The notes under the pieces are model-generated. The model did no database searches and was not told where the DNA came from. It saw nothing but the letters and a program-made list of their open reading frames with translations. The position numbers and the translations under genes are program-made. This document shows, in pieces, positions 6,997 to 9,673 of a stretch of 9,673 bases of DNA (the stretch's first letter is position 1; every line of letters begins with the position of its first letter). The DNA comes from Candidatus Izemoplasmatales bacterium. Its GTDB lineage: Bacteria > Bacillota_I > Bacilli_A > Izemoplasmatales > Hujiaoplasmataceae. The stretch lies in the NCBI GenBank assembly GCA_028691335.1, contig JAQUZK010000035.1, forward strand, positions 1 to 9,673, in the 5' to 3' direction.

Positions 6997-8261
6997 TGAA
7001 GCAAACTGAAATCATTAAAGATGAATTTGTTTATGAATACCGTCTAGCTAATGGGTTAGATGTTTTTATTCATCCAAAGCCAAGGTTTATTCAAACCTTT
7101 GTTTCCTTACATGTATATTTTGGTGGAAGAGATTTTAGATATCGCTTTGATAATGAAAAATATAAATTACCTCAAGGAACCGCTCATTTTCTTGAACATA
7201 TGTTGTTTGAGAACAACGGAAGTTCTCTAAGTGACTATTTTTTAAACAATAACGCTGACATTAATGCCTACACTGCTAGAACTATGACAAGTTATTACTT
7301 TAGAACTAAAAACAATTTTGAAGATTTACTAAATCGTCTTCTTAACAATTTTGTAGATTATGATTTTTCTGAAAAATCAATAAAAAAAGAGTTTAAGATA
7401 ATTTCCCAAGAATTATCTATGAATGATGATTCTGATGAAACAAAAGCTTTTAAATCACTTCAAAGATTGATGTATAAAGACGAGAGTTTCAACGTTCAAG
7501 TAGGTGGTACTAAAACATCAATCAAAGAAATCAATAAACTAGTATTAAAACAAGCAACAGACCATTTTTACCATCCTGCAAACATGAGGTTGTTAATTAG
7601 CGGAAATGTTAATCCACAGGATGTTATCAACCAATTAGAAAATCATATATTCACAAAAAAAGCTTGGCCTAAATTCAAAGAAATTCAAAGAGAAGTCACT
7701 TTAGAAGACAAAGGAAGACATCTGTTTAGAAAAAAAATAAAAGGGCTAAATACTAATATTATTGAAATTGGGATAAAAATACCCGCAAATGTGTTTAATA
7801 GTCCAGATCATTTTTTATTGACAGATCCATTTATAGAACTTGCTTTCAATCCTTCTTTTTCTGTTTATAAACTTCTTAAAGTTCGTAATTTTTATAATAA
7901 TAACTTCTCAATATCTCCAGTATATGATGATGATTACTCATTTATAAATATATCAATGCAGACAAAAAAGGTTAAACTATTCGAAAAAACTATCATTGAG
8001 TTGATGGAAGCTATAAACAAACTAAAGATTACTGAAAAAATCTTCGGAGCTTACAATCGCAGCCAAATAGGATCATATATAAAAAATCTTGATGATTTGA
8101 AAGCTTCTCATAATTTGATTGAAAGTCTAATCGCAAGTAATGTTGATATATCTACTTATTTTGAAAAAAAGAAAAAAGTAAAACTTTCTGATTTTGAAGT
8201 TTACAAAGACATTTTCAAAAAAGAAAACTTATATATTGTAGAGTATTTACAAGAATCTTAA
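6996..8261 (+). CDS. ymfH: M16 zinc metallopeptidase, catalytic subunit (YmfH-like)
   Basis: Zinc-dependent peptidase of the pitrilysin (M16B) family, 421 residues, predicted cytosolic as no signal peptide is seen. The inverted zinc motif HFLEH lies at 64-68 (H64 and H68 ligands, E67 catalytic base) after the typical LPQGTAHFLEHMLF context, and the third ligand is probably E139 in IISQELSM. The second half lacks a clean arginine-tyrosine substrate pair; the nearest segment is LLKVRNFYNNNFS. It thus complements the preceding subunit, which has the reverse pattern. The ATG shares a base with the upstream stop (TAATG) and only a weak GGTGAT precedes it, which points to translational coupling and equal amounts of the two proteins. 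The substrate is unknown. The gene's last codons overlap the engB promoter. Confidence 0.88.
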   Translation: MKQTEIIKDEFVYEYRLANGLDVFIHPKPRFIQTFVSLHVYFGGRDFRYRFDNEKYKLPQGTAHFLEHMLFENNGSSLSDYFLNNNADINAYTARTMTSYYFRTKNNFEDLLNRLLNNFVDYDFSEKSIKKEFKIISQELSMNDDSDETKAFKSLQRLMYKDESFNVQVGGTKTSIKEINKLVLKQATDHFYHPANMRLLISGNVNPQDVINQLENHIFTKKAWPKFKEIQREVTLEDKGRHLFRKKIKGLNTNIIEIGIKIPANVFNSPDHFLLTDPFIELAFNPSFSVYKLLKVRNFYNNNFSISPVYDDDYSFINISMQTKKVKLFEKTIIELMEAINKLKITEKIFGAYNRSQIGSYIKNLDDLKASHNLIESLIASNVDISTYFEKKKKVKLSDFEVYKDIFKKENLYIVEYLQES

Positions 8262-8286
8262 CAACAATCATAATTAGTGATATAAT
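8258..8286 (+). promoter_or_regulatory. Extended -10 promoter of engB
   Basis: TTAACA (8258-8263), which overlaps the stop codon of the M16 gene, and TATAAT (8281-8286) are spaced by 17 bases. TG at 8278-8279 adds the extended -10 element. The expected start near 8292-8294 leaves a leader of about 19 bases containing AAGGAGAG (8296-8303). engB can thus be transcribed independently of the M16 genes, although read-through from them is also possible since no terminator intervenes. Confidence 0.8.
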
Positions 8287-8311
8287 ATAAGAATCAAGGA
8301 GAGAAACTATC

Positions 8312-8908
8312 ATGATTTTAAGAAGTGCAAATTTTATAACATCGGCTGTTAGTAAAAATGACTATCCTAATGACAATCTTCCACATATTGTTTTTTCTGG
8401 AAGATCTAATGTTGGTAAATCATCTTTTATCAATTCTCTCTTGAACCAAAAAAATATTGCAAGAGTTTCACAAACACCAGGAAAAACAAGACTAATTAAT
8501 TTCTTTTTAATTAATGAGTCATTCTATTTTGTAGACATACCTGGATATGGATACGCAAATGTTTCAAAAAAGGAAATTGAGAAATTTGCAGAAATGATTG
8601 ATGAGTACCTTAGCAACCCACAAATTGCTTTAGGAGTTTTGTTGTTAGATATTAGAAGAACACCTAACGCTGATGATTTATTGATGTATGAATATTTTAA
8701 ATCTACAGGATTTAATGTTCTCATTATTTTGACTAAGGCAGACAAACTATCTAATAATCAAAGAATAAAACAGATAAAAATTATAAAAAAAGAACTTAAT
8801 CTTACTAACGAAAATTTAATTGCTTATTCGACTAAAACCAAAGAAAACCAGGAACAAATCTGGAATTTAATTGAAAGGGCAGCCTATAATAGTTATGAAA
8901 GTAATTGA
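8312..8908 (+). CDS. engB: Ribosome-assembly GTPase EngB/YsxC
   Basis: Essential TrmE-Era-EngA family GTPase needed for late assembly of the 50S ribosomal subunit. The 198 residues match the family (YsxC about 195). The G motifs are all intact: G1 GRSNVGKS (30-37), G2 within SQTPGKTR with T59, G3 DIPGYG (75-80), G4 TKAD (141-144) and G5 AYSTK (171-175). AAGGAGAG (8296-8303) supports the ATG, and the N terminus with NDYP (16-19) followed by PHIVFSGRSNVGKSS is typical. The stop is TGA, the only one used in the window. It overlaps the methyltransferase gene by 14 bases. In many Firmicutes engB follows clpX/lon; here it follows the M16 pair, a different neighbourhood. Confidence 0.97.
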   Translation: MILRSANFITSAVSKNDYPNDNLPHIVFSGRSNVGKSSFINSLLNQKNIARVSQTPGKTRLINFFLINESFYFVDIPGYGYANVSKKEIEKFAEMIDEYLSNPQIALGVLLLDIRRTPNADDLLMYEYFKSTGFNVLIILTKADKLSNNQRIKQIKIIKKELNLTNENLIAYSTKTKENQEQIWNLIERAAYNSYESN

Positions 8909-9623
8909 TTATGATTTAATAGCGAATGATTATGATAATTTAGTTAAAGAGGATGTAGAAAACTTTAGATTTCCTTATTCAGAATACAATTTATTACAAG
9001 AGATAATTATTGAATATATATTAGATAATCCTAAAGGAAAAAAAAGTAAAATACTAGATATTGGAATCGGAACTGCTTCACTCTACGAAAGAATAAATCC
9101 CGATCAAATAGAATTAACCGGTATCGATAATTCTTTTGAAATGCTCGAAATCGCTAAATTAAAGGTTCCAGAAGCTAAATTAATTAATCACAACATAAAA
9201 AAAGGACTACCTAAAGAAGTGAATGAAGAAAAATATGACTTTATTGTTGTGTCCTATTTATTTATGCATTTTGACTTTGAATTTATAGTTTATTTTATCG
9301 ATTTGTTTAGAAAAAGATTAGCACCTTTTGGAAAACTATTAATTGGTGATATCATGTTTTACAATGAGAATAATAAGATCAAATGCTTTAGAGAAAATCC
9401 GAATATTTGTAAGCATGACTTATATTTCCATGTTTACCAAGATATTTTAGAAAGACTAGAAGACAATTATGATTTAAGCTTTATGGAGATAAATCAATAC
9501 ACTGGTTTAGTAATAGTAGAAAAATTATACCAAAACTCTTTACAATACGAAGAAACTTTGATAGAATACAATGGAAATACTGAGAAGTGGAAGAGTACTC
9601 ATCCAGAGAAAAAAAGCGAGTAA
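8895..9623 (+). CDS. Class I SAM-dependent methyltransferase, YrrT-like, substrate unknown
   Basis: Rossmann-fold methyltransferase of 242 residues. Motif I is ILDIGIGTAS (53-62, D55-x-G-x-G), the acidic end of strand 2 is D78 in LTGIDNS, and KYDFIVVSYLFMHFD looks like motif IV, followed by a strand-5-like LLIGDIMF. The C-terminal part ends in a YTGLVIVEK strand, as in small-molecule methyltransferases of the YrrT kind. The acceptor cannot be read from sequence. I chose ATG 8895 over TTG 8871: it gives the usual DYDLIANDYDN start, and the extra eight residues look unlike the family. The ribosome binding site is weak (AAAGGG, 8874-8879, too far upstream), so translation is probably coupled to engB, whose end it overlaps by 14 bases. 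The last 20 or so residues are very polar. Confidence 0.82.
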   Translation: MKVIDYDLIANDYDNLVKEDVENFRFPYSEYNLLQEIIIEYILDNPKGKKSKILDIGIGTASLYERINPDQIELTGIDNSFEMLEIAKLKVPEAKLINHNIKKGLPKEVNEEKYDFIVVSYLFMHFDFEFIVYFIDLFRKRLAPFGKLLIGDIMFYNENNKIKCFRENPNICKHDLYFHVYQDILERLEDNYDLSFMEINQYTGLVIVEKLYQNSLQYEETLIEYNGNTEKWKSTHPEKKSE

Positions 9624-9673
9624 ACGGTCGGTGCGAGTTTACCTCATAGGATTTGAGGAAGGTAGCCATGGAG
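9618..9673 (+). other. Unassigned inverted repeats, possible 5' end of a structured RNA (cut by window edge)
   Basis: Just after the methyltransferase stop the base composition becomes more G-rich than its surroundings. Two competing inverted repeats are visible: GTAAAC (9620-9625) with GTTTAC (9637-9642), and CCTCA (9642-9646) with TGAGG (9654-9658) around TAGGATT. The segment from 9624 (ACGGTCGG, hairpin, GAGGAA, then CCATG) loosely resembles the 5' end of class B RNase P RNA, but the highly conserved GAGGAAAGTCC is not matched (GAGGAAGGTAGCC here). GTTTACC followed by GAAGG and AGCC also recalls SRP RNA, without its GGAA loop. It could equally be a terminator-like or regulatory leader. I make no firm assignment. 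Confidence 0.3.

Noticed and set aside
8524..8745. 73-codon open frame on the - strand
   Set aside because: It lies opposite the engB G3-G4 region; the coding strand is clearly engB.
8871..8894. TTG start for the methyltransferase giving eight extra residues
   Set aside because: No ribosome binding site fits it, it would increase the engB overlap, and the family-like N terminus begins at the ATG 8895.
9481..9669. 62-codon open frame on the - strand reaching into the tail
   Set aside because: Most of it is opposite the methyltransferase C terminus; there is no family resemblance and no support for transcription on this strand.
9624..9673. Firm annotation as rnpB (RNase P RNA) or ffs (SRP RNA)
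   Set aside because: The near-invariant GAGGAAAGTCC of RNase P and the GGAA loop with GGAAGCAGCC of SRP RNA are both broken, and only about 50 bases are available.
1..9673. CRISPR arrays, insertion sequences, prophage, defence or toxin-antitoxin systems
   Set aside because: No direct repeat arrays, transposase or integrase motifs, or defence-family proteins were seen; all ten genes are housekeeping or metabolic apart from one unknown membrane protein.

Overview
The window is strongly AT-rich bacterial DNA with ten genes, all on the + strand and closely packed. Gene content (SepF, a YlmG/YggT protein, a T-box-controlled ileS, a YmfF/YmfH-like M16 pair, YsxC/EngB) and strong AGGAGG-type ribosome binding sites point to a low-GC Firmicute or an early-branching Mollicute such as an Acholeplasma relative. 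The standard code fits: tryptophan is read from TGG throughout, and TGA ends engB. That argues against Mycoplasma/Spiroplasma (TGA = Trp) and is compatible with Acholeplasmatales, Haloplasma or Erysipelotrichia-type organisms. The exact taxon cannot be fixed from this window.

Layout. (1) 31-600: sepF and a ylmG/yggT gene, two small cell-division-cluster genes whose promoter lies upstream of the window. (2) 612-3660: an ileS transcription unit with a good promoter, a full T-box leader (Stem I, stem II, stem III, T-box sequence, terminator), isoleucyl-tRNA synthetase and an intrinsic terminator. (3) 3686-5712: a deoxynucleoside catabolism unit, deoC - unknown two-TM membrane protein - deoD, with a promoter overlapped by an inverted repeat and ended by an A/U-rich terminator. 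(4) 5725-8261: two overlapping M16 peptidase-family genes, one without and one with the HxxEH zinc motif, apparently the two halves of one heterodimeric enzyme. (5) 8258-9623: engB and a class I SAM methyltransferase, driven by an extended -10 promoter that overlaps the end of the second M16 gene. (6) 9624-9673: a short tail with overlapping inverted repeats that may be the start of a structured RNA cut by the window edge.

How the genes work together. Most of the window is housekeeping: division-ring assembly (SepF), isoleucine tRNA charging under tRNA-Ile feedback, nucleoside salvage (DeoD splits purine (deoxy)nucleosides with phosphate; DeoC cleaves deoxyribose-5-phosphate to acetaldehyde and glyceraldehyde-3-phosphate), proteolysis (M16 pair) and large ribosomal subunit assembly (EngB). 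No mobile element, CRISPR array, tRNA or rRNA gene is visible, and I do not see a clear new biological system. The points most worth a second look are the contracted sepF-ylmG-ileS cluster lacking ylmH and divIVA, the unknown membrane protein inside the deo operon, the promoterless M16 pair, the operator-like repeat at deoC, and the unassigned tail.
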